64,000 nucleotides of DNA from Streptomyces naganishii JCM 4654 (GTDB lineage Bacteria; Actinomycetota; Actinomycetes; Streptomycetales; Streptomycetaceae). The notes under the pieces are model-generated. The model worked only from the letters and a program-made list of their open reading frames with translations. It was not told the DNA's origin and did no database searches. Shown in pieces: positions 7,744 to 16,717 of this stretch. The stretch's first letter is position 1. Every line of letters begins with the position of its first letter. The position numbers and the translations under genes were made by a program. The stretch covers positions 248,001-312,000 of the forward strand of contig NZ_BMVF01000004.1 of the NCBI RefSeq assembly GCF_014650575.1, written 5' to 3'.

Positions 7744-9804
7744 ATGAGTCCGACGCACAGGCCCCCGGGCCTGGACCAGGCGGCTCAGCCGACCGGCCTG
7801 ATGGATCTGCTGGGCGTCGCCGCGGTCCTCCTGGATGCCTCCGGCCGGGTCGACATGTGGAGCCCGCAGGCCGAGGAGCTGTTCGGCTACAGCGGGGCCG
7901 AGGCGGTCGGGCAGTACGCGGCGCCGCTGCTGCTGCACCCGGAGAACCAGGACGCGGCCATCACGCTGTTCGCCGAGGTGATGGAGACCGGCCGGGACTG
8001 GGCCGGGGCCTTCCCCGTGCGGCACAAGGACGGCCGCACCCGCATGGTCGAGTTCCGCAACATGCGGCTGACGGACAGCCTCGGCGACCACTACGCCCTG
8101 GGGCTGGCCGCCGACCGCACCATACTGCGGCAGGTGGAACGCGACCTCGCCCTGTCCACCCGGCTGGTCACCCAGGCTCCGATCGGCCTGGCCGTCCTCG
8201 ACACGGAGCTGCGCTACCTGGTCGTCAACCCCGCCCTGGCCTCGATGCACGGCGTGTCCGAGAGCGAGCACGTCGGCCGCGCCTTCCGCGAGGTGCTCAC
8301 CGGCCCGCGCTTCGTGGCCGCGGAGGCCGCGATGCGGCAGGTCCTTCGCACCGGGTCGCCCGTCATCGACCAGCACGTGGTGGGCCGTACGCTCGCCGAC
8401 CCGGAGAACGACCACGCCTGGGCCGTGTCGTTCTACCGGCTGGAGGACCACCACGGGCAGACGCTCGGCATCGCCAACGTGGTCGTGGACGTCACCGACC
8501 GCTACCGGGCCGCGATGCAGGCCGACCGCGCCCAGCAGCGGCTGCGCCTCATCGCCGACGGCTCGGCCGGCATCGGCACCACGCTGGAGGTGGAGCGCAC
8601 CGCCCAGGAACTGGCCGACGTGCTGGTGCCGGGCCTGGCCGACATGGCCGCCGTGGACGTCCTGGACTCCGTCCTGCGGACGGGCCGTACGGACACCGGT
8701 CAGGGCCCCGCCCTCCTGCGCGCCCTCGCGGTGAAGACCGCCTACCCCACCAGCGCCAGCCGGGCGCTCATCCAGCCCGGGCACCTCACCACCTACCACG
8801 CCGACCACCCGGCGGCCCGCGTCCTGCGCACCCGCCGCCCGCTCCTGATCAGCCACCTCGACGGCCAGGAGCTCACCCTGGTCGCCTCCGACTCCGCCGC
8901 GGCCCGCCTGCTCGCCGAGGCCGGCGTGCACACCGACATGGCCGTCCCCCTGATCGCCCGCGGCCAGGTCATCGGCGTCCTCGGCCTGGCCCGCGCCCGC
9001 AACCCCGTGGCGTTCGACGAGGACGATCTCGCGCTGGCCTGCGAACTGGCCGCCGTGGCCGCCCTGAGTATCGACAACGCCGTGCTGCACCAGCACATCC
9101 GGCGCGCCGCCGAGACCCTCCAGCGCAGCCTGCTGCCGCGGCTCTCGCCCCGGCATCCCGGTCTCGAGGTCTGCGCCCGGTACCGTCCCGCGCAGGCCTT
9201 CAGCGAGGTGGGCGGCGACTGGTACGACGTCATCCCCCTGGACGACGACCGCACCGTCCTCACCGTCGGCGACGTCATGGGCAGCGGCATCCCGGCCGCC
9301 ACCACCATGGGCCGCCTGCGCACGGCCACCTCCACCCTCGCCGGCCTCGACCTCGACCCCGCGCAGGTCCTCACCCACCTGGACCGCATCACCCAGGGCC
9401 TGGACCCCTACATCGCCACCTGCGTGTACGCGGTCTACGACCCCAAGCGCGCCCGGCTCGAGGCCGCCTCCGCCGGCCATCTGCCCCCGGTGCTGCTCCG
9501 GCCCGGGCGGGCGCCCGAACTGCTCGACCTGCCCACGGCCACTCCCCTGGGGGTCGGCGGCGTGCCCTTCGAGGCGGCCACCGTCACGCTGAGACCCGGT
9601 GATCAGCTGGTCCTCTACACCGACGGGCTGGTCGAGACCCGCGAGGACCCCATCGACGCGCGCCTCGCACGCCTGGTGGAGCTGCTGGGACAACAGCAGG
9701 ACTCCACCGAGGAGATGTGCGACCTGCTCCTGGAACAGCTGCGCCACCCCGCCGCCTACGACGACGTGGCGCTCCTCATCGCCCGCGCGCAGCCCCTCGC
9801 CTGA
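7744..9804 (+). CDS. PAS-PAS-GAF-SpoIIE (PP2C) serine phosphatase
   Basis: A signalling phosphatase (686 residues) of the RsbU/SpoIIE class that would dephosphorylate an anti-anti-sigma protein. The ATG at 7744 has GGAAGGAG seven bases upstream. Domains: PAS 1 (about 20-130; LLDASGRVDMWSPQAEELFGY), PAS 2 (about 150-260; VLDTELRYLVVNPALA), GAF (about 270-440; ending in DLALACELAAVAALSIDNAVL) and the SpoIIE phosphatase (about 450-685; EVGGDWYDVIPLDDDRTVL, GDVMGSGIPAA, ASAGHLPPVLL, LYTDGLVETR). The metal-binding Asp residues are all present. No HATPase is fused, unlike many Streptomyces homologues. The gene at 48057-50132 is a same-architecture paralogue. Likely partners would be STAS proteins, none of which lie nearby. 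Confidence 0.92.
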   Translation: MSPTHRPPGLDQAAQPTGLMDLLGVAAVLLDASGRVDMWSPQAEELFGYSGAEAVGQYAAPLLLHPENQDAAITLFAEVMETGRDWAGAFPVRHKDGRTRMVEFRNMRLTDSLGDHYALGLAADRTILRQVERDLALSTRLVTQAPIGLAVLDTELRYLVVNPALASMHGVSESEHVGRAFREVLTGPRFVAAEAAMRQVLRTGSPVIDQHVVGRTLADPENDHAWAVSFYRLEDHHGQTLGIANVVVDVTDRYRAAMQADRAQQRLRLIADGSAGIGTTLEVERTAQELADVLVPGLADMAAVDVLDSVLRTGRTDTGQGPALLRALAVKTAYPTSASRALIQPGHLTTYHADHPAARVLRTRRPLLISHLDGQELTLVASDSAAARLLAEAGVHTDMAVPLIARGQVIGVLGLARARNPVAFDEDDLALACELAAVAALSIDNAVLHQHIRRAAETLQRSLLPRLSPRHPGLEVCARYRPAQAFSEVGGDWYDVIPLDDDRTVLTVGDVMGSGIPAATTMGRLRTATSTLAGLDLDPAQVLTHLDRITQGLDPYIATCVYAVYDPKRARLEAASAGHLPPVLLRPGRAPELLDLPTATPLGVGGVPFEAATVTLRPGDQLVLYTDGLVETREDPIDARLARLVELLGQQQDSTEEMCDLLLEQLRHPAAYDDVALLIARAQPLA

Positions 9805-10022
9805 GGGGACGTCCACACGAGCAGGCCGGCGTCCGGCCGTTCGCGCAGCCCGGCGACCTCGGTGCGTGCGCCGCGCCCGCGCCGCTGACGGGCGCCGGCT
9901 TCGTCCGCGGCCCCGTCGTCGGCGCGGCCGCGCTCACAGGCGCCGCAGTGGGCGATCTTGCGTCGGGGCGTCCGCCCCGGGGAACTGTGAGTCGCGAGTG
10001 TCCGCGATGAAGGGGCGAGCCG

Positions 10023-11480
10023 GTGGAGGGTGTGGAGTCGTTCGCGAGGGCCGTGCTGGTGGTGGCGCTGGCGGCGACCGTGGCGGTGCTGTCCAACCGG
10101 CTCAGTGAGCGCACCCGCGTCCCGGCGCCGGCGTTCTTCCTGCTGGCGGCCGCGGTGGCCTCGGACCTGGTGCCCCGGCTGGAGAGCTTCCCGATCACCT
10201 CCGTGCAGAACGTGGTGACCGTCGCCCTGGTCGTGCTCCTCTTCCACGGCGGGATGGACCTGGGCTGGCGGCGACTGCGGCCCAACGCGGGCGCGGTGGT
10301 GTGGATCGGCGTGGCCGGTACGTTCGCCACGGCCGCCCTGCTGGCGCTCGCCGCCCTTCTGCTCGGGTTCGGCCGGCACGCGGCCCTGCTGCTGGGCACG
10401 GCCCTGGCGCCGACCGATCCGGCGGTGGTCTTCTCCGTCCTCGGCCGGCGCGAGATCACCGGCCGGACCGGAGTGCTGCTGGAGGGCGAGTCGGGGGCCA
10501 ACGACCCGGTCGGCATCGCGCTCATGGCGGCGCTGCTGACGACGACCGGCGGTTCGGTGGCCGGGACGGCCGGGCAGGTGGCGCTGACCTTCGCCGAGCA
10601 GATGGCGGTCGGGGCGGCGATCGGGCTGGGCGGCGGCTGGGCGCTGAAGTGGTTCATCCAGAAGGTTCCGCTGCCCAGCGAGGGCCTGTACCCGCTGCGC
10701 GCGCTCGCCGGGGCGTTCGCCGTCTACGGGGCCGCCACGGTGGCGCACGGTTCCGGCTTCCTCGCGGTGTTCACCGCCGGGATCCTGCTGGGCGACGCGC
10801 GGGCGCCGTACAAACGGGAGATCGAACGGTTCCACGCGGCGCTGTCGAGCCTGGCGGAGATCGTCGCCTTCACGCTGCTGGGGCTGAGTGTCCCGCTGGC
10901 GACCTTCGCCGCCGAGGGCGCGTGGGCCGACGGCCTCATCCTGGCCGTGCTGCTCGTACTGGTGGCGCGCCCGCTGGCGATGGCGGCGCTGCTGTGGCCG
11001 CTGCGCCTGCGGGGCGGGGAGCGGGTGTTCCTGGCGTTCGCCGGGCTCAAGGGAGCGGTGCCCATCCTGCTGGGCAGCTTCGCGGTCAGCGCCCGTCTGG
11101 CGCACTCGCAGCAGATCTACGACGTGGTGTTCGTCGTCGTGGCGTTCTCCGTCGTCGTGCAGGGCGCCCTGGTGCCCACCGTCGCCCGGTGGTGCCGCAT
11201 TCCCATGCGGGCCGGGGAACTGGAGCCCTGGGCGCTGGGGGTCCGGCTGCGCGACCGCCCCGAGGGGGTGTGCCGGATCGTGGTCGAGTCCGGCTCGGCG
11301 GCCGACGGCTGCGCCGTCGCCGACCTGGACCTCGGGGAGCACGTGTGGGTCAGCCTCGCCATCCGCGAGGGGGCCCTGCTGCCGGTGAGCGGGGCGACCC
11401 GGCTGGCGGCGGGGGACGAGATCCTGCTGCTCACCGACCCGGAACAGGCCGCTGATCCCAGCGGCCTGTTCCGGAAGTGA
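10023..11480 (+). CDS. Cation/proton antiporter with TrkA-C domain (CPA1, NhaP2-like)
   Basis: Integral membrane exchanger of K+ or Na+ for H+, 485 residues. The start is GTG at 10023 with GGGG upstream. Twelve or so hydrophobic helices fill residues 5-395; conserved antiporter text includes LLFHGGMDLGWRRL, ALAPTDPAVVFSVLGRREI and LEGESGANDPVGIAL (the ND pair at the transport site). A cytosolic TrkA-C (RCK-C) domain occupies about 405-480, which usually binds a nucleotide or ligand and gates transport. The 218-base region upstream holds a CGGGGCG-TC-CGCCCCG hairpin at 9964-9979, about 45 bases before the start, but no riboswitch that I recognise. The last codons lie inside a strong hairpin that may serve as terminator. 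Confidence 0.9.
   Translation: MEGVESFARAVLVVALAATVAVLSNRLSERTRVPAPAFFLLAAAVASDLVPRLESFPITSVQNVVTVALVVLLFHGGMDLGWRRLRPNAGAVVWIGVAGTFATAALLALAALLLGFGRHAALLLGTALAPTDPAVVFSVLGRREITGRTGVLLEGESGANDPVGIALMAALLTTTGGSVAGTAGQVALTFAEQMAVGAAIGLGGGWALKWFIQKVPLPSEGLYPLRALAGAFAVYGAATVAHGSGFLAVFTAGILLGDARAPYKREIERFHAALSSLAEIVAFTLLGLSVPLATFAAEGAWADGLILAVLLVLVARPLAMAALLWPLRLRGGERVFLAFAGLKGAVPILLGSFAVSARLAHSQQIYDVVFVVVAFSVVVQGALVPTVARWCRIPMRAGELEPWALGVRLRDRPEGVCRIVVESGSAADGCAVADLDLGEHVWVSLAIREGALLPVSGATRLAAGDEILLLTDPEQAADPSGLFRK
11441..11472. terminator. Hairpin at the 3' end of the antiporter gene
   Basis: GGAACAGGCCGCTG (11441-11454) pairs perfectly with CAGCGGCCTGTTCC (11459-11472) around an ATCC loop. It lies just before the antiporter stop (11478-11480) and in front of the convergent SPW gene. 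There is no T tract, as is common in Streptomyces. It probably ends transcription from one or both sides. Confidence 0.6.
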
Positions 11481-11515
11481 GTCGTGCGGACCTTCCCGCG
11501 GTCAGGTTCCCGCGG

Positions 11516-11938
11516 TCAGGTACGCCGGCTCCGGGCGGCCATCGCCGTGGTCACCACCCCCAGCAGGAGCGCGACGGCTCCCGTGATCGTATTGCTCACG
11601 ATCGTGCCCGTGGTGGCCGAGGCGTGCTGCACGACCCAGGGGGCGATGATCGCCCAGGCGCCGATGCCGGCGGCCGCCCAGCCCATGCCGAACGTCCGCT
11701 CGTAGGCCGATCCGAAACCGAGGCCGAGGACCGCGAGGGCGATGCCGGTGACCAGGTTGCTGATCGCCAGCGGGTTGCCGTTGAACCCCACGACCCAGGG
11801 GGAGATCGCCAGGTAGAGACCGGTCAGCAGCGTCAGTCCCTCGACGGCCTGAAGGGCAGGCTTCGCCGAGACCTCGGCGGCATGAGCACGCAGGGCCAGA
11901 AGGTCGGGATGTTCTTCGATGCGGGAATGCATGGCCAC
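11516..11938 (-). CDS. SPW-repeat membrane protein
   Basis: A small membrane protein of about 140 residues with two SPW motifs: SPWVVGF in the first half and the variant APWVVQH in the second. Each lies in a pair of hydrophobic helices, giving about four membrane segments. An N-terminal soluble part, MHSRIEEHPDLLALRAHAAE, precedes them. The start is uncertain: GTG at 11938 has AAGG at a usable distance, ATG at 11932 is slightly far, and the frame is open to 12013. The family is common in actinomycetes and its function is unknown. It is divergent from the SDR gene, with 302 bases between them. Confidence 0.75.
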   Translation of the reverse strand: MAMHSRIEEHPDLLALRAHAAEVSAKPALQAVEGLTLLTGLYLAISPWVVGFNGNPLAISNLVTGIALAVLGLGFGSAYERTFGMGWAAAGIGAWAIIAPWVVQHASATTGTIVSNTITGAVALLLGVVTTAMAARSRRT

Positions 11939-12153
11939 GTCGGCCACCTTCTTCCTTTCCGTTTTTCCGTTCTTGCGTTCCACATGACGCGTATCCGAGG
12001 AGGGGAGGGCCAATCATGGCACAGTGCAATTATTTAGATTTGTTGTCTGCCGGGGAGGCCGGCGGCCACGAGTGCGCCGCCGCCGAGACGGTGGTCTGCC
12101 CAGACGGTGGCCTCACACCCGCGCACCGGTTTCGCTCCTTCGCCGGGCGGTCC

Positions 12154-12180
12154 GTTTGCGCCCGTGGCGATCGCGGGTAC
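12154..12180 (+). promoter_or_regulatory. SigB-like stress promoter ahead of the SDR gene
   Basis: GTTT at 12154-12157 and GGGTAC at 12175-12180 are separated by 17 bases. Streptomyces SigB-type promoters have GNNT-N14-16-GGGTAC/T, so the match is good but the spacer is one base long. The predicted start is about 55 bases before the ATG at 12241. The rest of 11939-12240 is a divergent intergenic region with an AT-rich patch at 12025-12045 and no gene. Confidence 0.45.
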
Positions 12181-12240
12181 TCCGGTGTCTTCGACAGCGC
12201 AGGTGCCATCGGCTTCGCGCAGGAGGGAGACGGATCACCC

Positions 12241-13254
12241 ATGCCGAGCAGAACAGGGCGCAAGCTCGCCGTGGTGACCGGGGGAACCGCCGGGGTCGGC
12301 CGCGCCACCGTGCGCGAGTTCGCCGCCCACGGCTACGACGTGGCCGTGCTCGCCCGCGGGCAGGCCGGGCTGGACGGCGCGGTCGCCGACGTCGAGGCCG
12401 CCGGGGGCACCGCGCTCGGCATCCCCACCGACGTGGCCGACCACAACGCCGTACGCGAGGCCGCCGAGCGGATCGAGGACGAACTCGGGGAGATCGACGT
12501 GTGGGTCAACGTGGCCTTCGCCGGTTCGCTGGCCTTCTTCTGGGACACCTCACCGGAGGAGTACGAGCGCATGACCCAGGTCACCTACCTGGGCCAGGTC
12601 AACGGCACCCGGGCCGCCCTGGAACACATGCGGCCCCGCGACCGGGGCGTCGTCGTCAACGTCGGCTCGGCCATGGCCTACCGCTCGATCCCCCTGCAGT
12701 CCGCCTACTGCGGGGCCAAGCACGCGGTGAAGGGGTTCAGCGAGTCGGTGATGACGGAACTGCTCCACGAGCACAGCAACGTCAAGGTCTGCATGATCCA
12801 GCTGCCCGGCCTGAACACCCCGCAGTTCAACTGGAACCTCAGCCGGATGCCGAAGCACCCCATGCCCGTGCCGCCCGTCTTCCAGCCCGAACTGCCCGCC
12901 AAGGGCATCGTCTTCCTCGCCGAGCACCCCCGGCGCAACATGTGGGTGGGCGTGTCGACCGCGTACACCATCCTGGGCGAACGCCTCGCGCCCAAGTTCC
13001 TGGACTTCTACCTCGGCCGCAAGGGCGTGGGCAGCCAGCAGACCGGCAGGGACCTCCCCCGGTGGGAGCCCAACCTCCACGAGCCCTCCGACGCGCGCAC
13101 CGACCGCGGCGCCCACGGCGTCTTCGACGACCAGGCGCACGCCCGCGACCCGCTGCTGTGGCTGTCCCGGCACCGCCGCGCCCTCGCGTGCGCGCTGACC
13201 GCGACCACGGCGGCACTCGGCCTGGCCACCACCCGCACCCGCTCACACCGGTGA
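12241..13254 (+). CDS. Short-chain dehydrogenase/reductase with C-terminal hydrophobic tail
   Basis: A Rossmann-fold NAD(P)-dependent oxidoreductase, 337 residues. The cofactor motif is TGGTAGVG near the N-terminus, the catalytic pair is YCGAK (Tyr-x-x-x-Lys), and the Ser is in VGSAMAYRS. It is about 80 residues longer than a plain SDR: the tail carries Arg/His-rich text and a final hydrophobic segment, RALACALTATTAALGLATT, which could anchor it at the membrane. The ATG at 12241 was preferred; AGGAGGGAG lies rather far upstream (about 13 bases), and the open frame before it looks noncoding. The substrate is unknown. A SigB-like promoter upstream suggests osmotic or general stress control. Confidence 0.85.
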   Translation: MPSRTGRKLAVVTGGTAGVGRATVREFAAHGYDVAVLARGQAGLDGAVADVEAAGGTALGIPTDVADHNAVREAAERIEDELGEIDVWVNVAFAGSLAFFWDTSPEEYERMTQVTYLGQVNGTRAALEHMRPRDRGVVVNVGSAMAYRSIPLQSAYCGAKHAVKGFSESVMTELLHEHSNVKVCMIQLPGLNTPQFNWNLSRMPKHPMPVPPVFQPELPAKGIVFLAEHPRRNMWVGVSTAYTILGERLAPKFLDFYLGRKGVGSQQTGRDLPRWEPNLHEPSDARTDRGAHGVFDDQAHARDPLLWLSRHRRALACALTATTAALGLATTRTRSHR

Positions 13255-13270
13255 CAGGAGAGGATCTCGT

Positions 13271-14659
13271 GTGAGGTGGTCGCCACGCCGGTCCCCGCGC
13301 CGGTTCCTGCTGGTCCTCGCGGGAACCGCGGGCTTCGCCGCGGCCGCGCTGGGGGCGGTGTGGCTGGCCGTGCGCATCACGCCGCTCCAGACCGTGTCGG
13401 TGGCGGGCCAGACCGTGCAGGTGGGCGCGGCGCCACCGGCGCTGAGTCCGTCCGGTCCCGGCGAACTCGACCTGTTCGGCCAGAAGATACCGACGAAGGT
13501 GGACTTCGACGGACCGCTCCGGCCGCGCCTGAAGCTCACCCACATCGCCACCAACGACCAGGTGGCGCAGCTCCTTCACTCCGGCGACCACGGACAGCTC
13601 ACCATGACGGTGAGCGGGAAACTGGCGTCGGGCTGGCTCCACTACGGACTGTGGGAGACGGGGGTCGCCGCCGGGCTGATCCTTCTGGCCCTGACGGCGT
13701 GGACCGGCGTCCGCCGCATGTCGCCGCGCCGCACCCTGATCCTGCTGGTGACCGGGGTCGCGGTGGTGTGCGCGCTCAACGCCGTCGGCTTCTATCTGCT
13801 GGCCTCGTCCACTCCCCGCGCCCTCCAGCACGTGCGGTCGCTGCAGGACCTGGTGGGCAGCAGCCCGACCACCCCGGTCCCGCGCGCGGAGGGCCCGGTG
13901 CTGGGGGACGTACGGGCCGTGGTCGTCGGGGACTCCACCGCCGCGGGCACGGGCAACCGCCCGCTGCCGAACCCCAGTGACCTGGACAAGGCGTGCAAGC
14001 GCAGCGCCGACGCGTACGCGCGGGTGCTGGCCGCCACCAACCGGGTCAAGGTGGAGAACCTCGCCTGCTCGGGCGCCACGATCCGCGACGGCCTGCTCGG
14101 CGTGCAGATCCTCGGCTCGCAAGTGGCGCCACCGCAGATGTCCGAGGCGCAGCGGGCCGCGAACGCCTCGGTGATCATCGTCAGCGTCGGCGCCAACGAC
14201 GTGCGCTGGGCGGATCTGGTCCGCCTGTGCGCGGCGTCGCCCAGCTGTGACGACAAGGCGTCGACGGCGTTCTTCCAGCACCGGCTGACCCGGTTCACGC
14301 TGGACTACCAGAAGCTGCTGCGCCAGCTGGCCGCGCTCAGACAGCACCCGAAGGTGCTGGTCAACGAGTACTACGACCCGTTCGGGCCGGACACCACGTG
14401 TCTGAAGGACGAGGGGCTCACCCCGGTGAAGGCGAAGGCGCTCGAGTCCCGGCTCGCCGCGCTCAACACGGTGCTGCGCCAGGGCGCCGAGCGGGCCGGC
14501 TTCACCGCCGTACGGCCCCTGTTCACCGGGCACGGCCTGTGCACCGGGCAGCCGTACGTGCAGGGCCCGACCGACCGGGCGCCCCTGCATCCGACCGCCG
14601 CCGGGCAGCTCGCCATCGCGGTGGCCGACCAGCGGGCCCTGCCCCCGCTCCACGGGTGA
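13271..14659 (+). CDS. Membrane-anchored SGNH/GDSL hydrolase
   Basis: An esterase/lipase-type hydrolase of 462 residues held in the membrane. Hydrophobic segments lie at about 10-35, 132-150 and 156-180, so the catalytic part (about 210-455) should sit outside. The four SGNH blocks are visible: Ser in VVVGDSTAAGTGN, Gly in CSGATIRDG, Asn in VSVGANDVRW and the Asp/His block in LHPTAAGQLA. Cys residues in the catalytic part (CAASPSCDD, TTCLKD, GLCTGQ) fit disulfides typical of secreted Streptomyces SGNH enzymes. The GTG start at 13271 has AGGAGAGG upstream. It follows the SDR gene by 16 bases, so the two are probably cotranscribed under the stress promoter. The natural substrate is unknown. Confidence 0.88.
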   Translation: MRWSPRRSPRRFLLVLAGTAGFAAAALGAVWLAVRITPLQTVSVAGQTVQVGAAPPALSPSGPGELDLFGQKIPTKVDFDGPLRPRLKLTHIATNDQVAQLLHSGDHGQLTMTVSGKLASGWLHYGLWETGVAAGLILLALTAWTGVRRMSPRRTLILLVTGVAVVCALNAVGFYLLASSTPRALQHVRSLQDLVGSSPTTPVPRAEGPVLGDVRAVVVGDSTAAGTGNRPLPNPSDLDKACKRSADAYARVLAATNRVKVENLACSGATIRDGLLGVQILGSQVAPPQMSEAQRAANASVIIVSVGANDVRWADLVRLCAASPSCDDKASTAFFQHRLTRFTLDYQKLLRQLAALRQHPKVLVNEYYDPFGPDTTCLKDEGLTPVKAKALESRLAALNTVLRQGAERAGFTAVRPLFTGHGLCTGQPYVQGPTDRAPLHPTAAGQLAIAVADQRALPPLHG

Positions 14660-14687
14660 GACGCGGACGCGCCGGAAAGGAGTCACC

Positions 14688-14957
14688 GTGGACTTCGAAC
14701 GTGAACTCGCTGAGATGGAACGCCATCTGGTGGCGCGGGATCCCCGCCTGGCGGAGAAGTTCGAGACGTTCGAGAGGATCACCGCGCCCCCGCCGGCCCA
14801 CGGCGGCGGCAAACGGCGCGCGCTCCTCCTGGCGGCGCTGGTGTGCCTGGTCATCGCCGTGGGCTCCGCGCTCGCCGCCGGCGCGGCCACCGCCGCCTCC
14901 GGCCGGCCGGCCCAGCGCTCACAGGTCGTACGGCAGCTCTCCGGACGGCCGGGCTGA
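14688..14957 (+). CDS. DUF3040 small membrane protein
   Basis: 89 residues. The N-terminal half, FERELAEMERHLVARDPRLAE, is the conserved DUF3040 helix; one hydrophobic segment follows (about 45-70). GTG at 14688 has AAAGGAG eight bases upstream. It is in the same run as the SGNH and SDR genes (28-base gap). The function of DUF3040 proteins is unknown; they are very common in Streptomyces. A second one lies at 27159-27530. Confidence 0.85.
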   Translation: MDFERELAEMERHLVARDPRLAEKFETFERITAPPPAHGGGKRRALLLAALVCLVIAVGSALAAGAATAASGRPAQRSQVVRQLSGRPG

Positions 14958-14986
14958 CACCGCCCGGCGACAGGGAAGGATCACAC

Positions 14987-15337
14987 ATGCCCGCATCCAT
15001 CGTCCGCGTCGCATGGGGCGCGGTACTCGTCGCCTTTCCGGGAAGCGTCCTGCGCCGCTGCCCCCGTACGCCGCAGACCCGGGCCGCGTCGAGCGTCGTA
15101 CGGCTGCTGGGCGCGCGCCAGCTCGTGCAGGGGCTCGTGGCCAACCCCCGTAGCAGGCACGCCGCTTGGCAGGGTGTGCCCGACGCGCTGCACGCGGCGA
15201 GCATGGCCGGTCTCGCGCTGCGCAGCGACCGCTGGCGGACGGCGGCACTGGCCGACGCCGTCATAGCCTCCCTGTTCGCCGTCTCGGCGCTGCGCGGACG
15301 CGACCGGCGCGGCGGCAGGGCCGACGCCGGAGGGTGA
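14987..15337 (+). CDS. Hypothetical small membrane protein
   Basis: 116 residues; I do not recognise a family. ATG at 14987 with GGGAAGGA upstream is preferred over the longer open frame, whose extra residues overlap the DUF3040 gene and are Arg-rich. Features: a short hydrophobic N-terminus (VRVAWGAVLVAFPGSVL), a basic middle with RAASSVVRLLGARQLVQGL, and two weak hydrophobic stretches near 65-80 and 88-104. It is the last gene of the SDR-SGNH-DUF3040 run and convergent with the HtrA-like gene. Confidence 0.65.
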   Translation: MPASIVRVAWGAVLVAFPGSVLRRCPRTPQTRAASSVVRLLGARQLVQGLVANPRSRHAAWQGVPDALHAASMAGLALRSDRWRTAALADAVIASLFAVSALRGRDRRGGRADAGG

Positions 15338-15357
15338 GCTCCACCGCCGCTACCTTA

Positions 15358-15372
15358 CTGACGGTCTGTCAG
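15358..15372. terminator. Weak hairpin between convergent genes
   Basis: CTGAC (15358-15362) pairs with GTCAG (15368-15372) and overlaps the stop of the HtrA-like gene. The stem has only five base pairs and there is no T tract, so this is a tentative call. Confidence 0.25.
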
Positions 15373-16514
15373 GATGTGGGCAGCGTACCGAGGGTGGCGT
15401 GGGCGGTGGCCGTGCGTCCGTCGCGGGAGTAGCCGATCGTCACCTGGTCGCCGGGGGACTTGGCGGCCAGCGCCTCGGTGAGGGTCTGCACGTCGGTGAT
15501 CCGGGTGCCGTCCAGCTCGGTGATGATGTCCCCCGGCTTCAGCCCGGCCCTGTCCGCCGCGCCGCCCCTGGTCACGGCGACGATGCCCGCCCCGGCCGGG
15601 GCGGAGTCGGCGCCCAGCACCGTGCGTACGGTGATCCCGAGGGCGGCGCGGCCGCTGTTGGTGACCTTGCCGCTCTTGATCAGCTGGTCGGCGATACGGG
15701 TGACGGTGGAGCTGGGGATGGCGAAGCCGATGCCCGGCGCGGCGCCGCCGAGTTCCTGGTCGACGGCGGCGAGGGTGTTGATGCCGATCACCTGACTGGA
15801 GAGGTTGGCCAGTGCTCCGCCGCTGTTGCCGGGGTTGATGGCGGCGGAGGTCTGCACCATGTTCGGGATGGTGGCGCCGCCAGAGCCCTGGCCGGCCGGC
15901 TCGGACACGGTGCGGCCGACGGCGGAGACGATGCCCTGGGTGACGCTGCTGGACAGGCCCAGCGGGTTGCCCATGGCGAGGACGATCTGGCCGACCTGGA
16001 CGTTCTTGCTGTCGGCGAAGGCGGCCGGGTGCAGCCCGGAGGGCGGGTCGTCGAGGCGGATCACGGCCAGGTCGTCGGCCGGGTCCACGCCGACCAGGCC
16101 GGCGTGCAGGAGCTGCTGCCGGTTGGCGAAGGTCACGCTGAAGCTGTGGTCCTTGCCGACCACGTGGGCGTTGGTGACGATGTCGCCCTTGTCGTCGTAG
16201 ACGATCCCGGAGCCGAGGCCCGCCGAGGTGGTGATCTGGACCACCGAGGGCAGGACGTTGTGCACCACACGCAGGTAGTCGCTCTGGAGTTCGGCACTCA
16301 CCGAGGGGGTCCCGCCGGAGTCCGGGCCGCTGCTCTTGGTCTGGGAGGAGCCGGAGGAGCCGGAGGAGCCGCTGGTGCAGCCCGCTGCCAGCGCCGCCAG
16401 GACGGCGGCGGCCGCACCTCGGGACACGATCAGGCGCAGGCGGCGCGCGGGCCCGGCGGGCGGTGGGCCGGCGGCACGCTCGGGGGCGGGGACAGGGCGC
16501 TCTCTTACGATCAT
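15369..16514 (-). CDS. HtrA/DegP-like serine protease, lipoprotein
   Basis: A membrane-anchored extracytoplasmic quality-control protease, 381 residues. The ATG at 16514 has GGGAG upstream. After a basic N-terminus there is a hydrophobic stretch ending in a lipobox (LAALAAGC), so the protein should be lipidated on Cys. A Ser/Gly-rich linker leads to the trypsin-like domain (about 80-260) with the catalytic triad His in VTNAHVVGKD, Asp in ADDLAVIRLDD and Ser in NPGNSGGALAN. One PDZ domain (about 285-375) contains GLKPGDIITELDGTRI. Most Streptomyces HtrA proteins are single-pass membrane proteins; the lipoprotein form is less common. The 203 bases upstream (16515-16717) hold no clear promoter motif. 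Confidence 0.92.
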   Translation of the reverse strand: MIVRERPVPAPERAAGPPPAGPARRLRLIVSRGAAAAVLAALAAGCTSGSSGSSGSSQTKSSGPDSGGTPSVSAELQSDYLRVVHNVLPSVVQITTSAGLGSGIVYDDKGDIVTNAHVVGKDHSFSVTFANRQQLLHAGLVGVDPADDLAVIRLDDPPSGLHPAAFADSKNVQVGQIVLAMGNPLGLSSSVTQGIVSAVGRTVSEPAGQGSGGATIPNMVQTSAAINPGNSGGALANLSSQVIGINTLAAVDQELGGAAPGIGFAIPSSTVTRIADQLIKSGKVTNSGRAALGITVRTVLGADSAPAGAGIVAVTRGGAADRAGLKPGDIITELDGTRITDVQTLTEALAAKSPGDQVTIGYSRDGRTATAHATLGTLPTS

Positions 16515-16717
16515 GGTGGCACTCCCATGGCTACGACGCGGCCGGAGCGGGGAAGGCTCCCCTCGCACGTGGGTTCCCTGCCGCGGACCGCGCACGCCTG
16601 TGACCGGGGTGCCCTGCCCCGGCGCCCCGGAGCGGTGCCCAACTCCTTGGCAGGCGACGCCGGGCGGGCTGGAGGGCGAGCAGGCGCGATTCGCGTCGCC
16701 GACCGGGGCTTTCCGTG

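Noticed and set aside
9805..10022. Possible riboswitch before the antiporter gene
   Set aside because: Only a seven-base-pair hairpin is visible; no core of a known Mg2+, Na+ or c-di-AMP riboswitch was recognised.
9756..11342. Very long minus-strand open frame opposite the antiporter gene
   Set aside because: It is rich in Arg, Gln, His and Gly and mirrors the antiporter codons; high GC leaves opposite frames open. The antiporter reading has full family motifs.
12016..12240. N-terminal extension of the SDR protein from ATG 12016
   Set aside because: The extension is Cys- and Gly-rich without family similarity and would span the SigB-like promoter; the Rossmann motif begins soon after ATG 12241.
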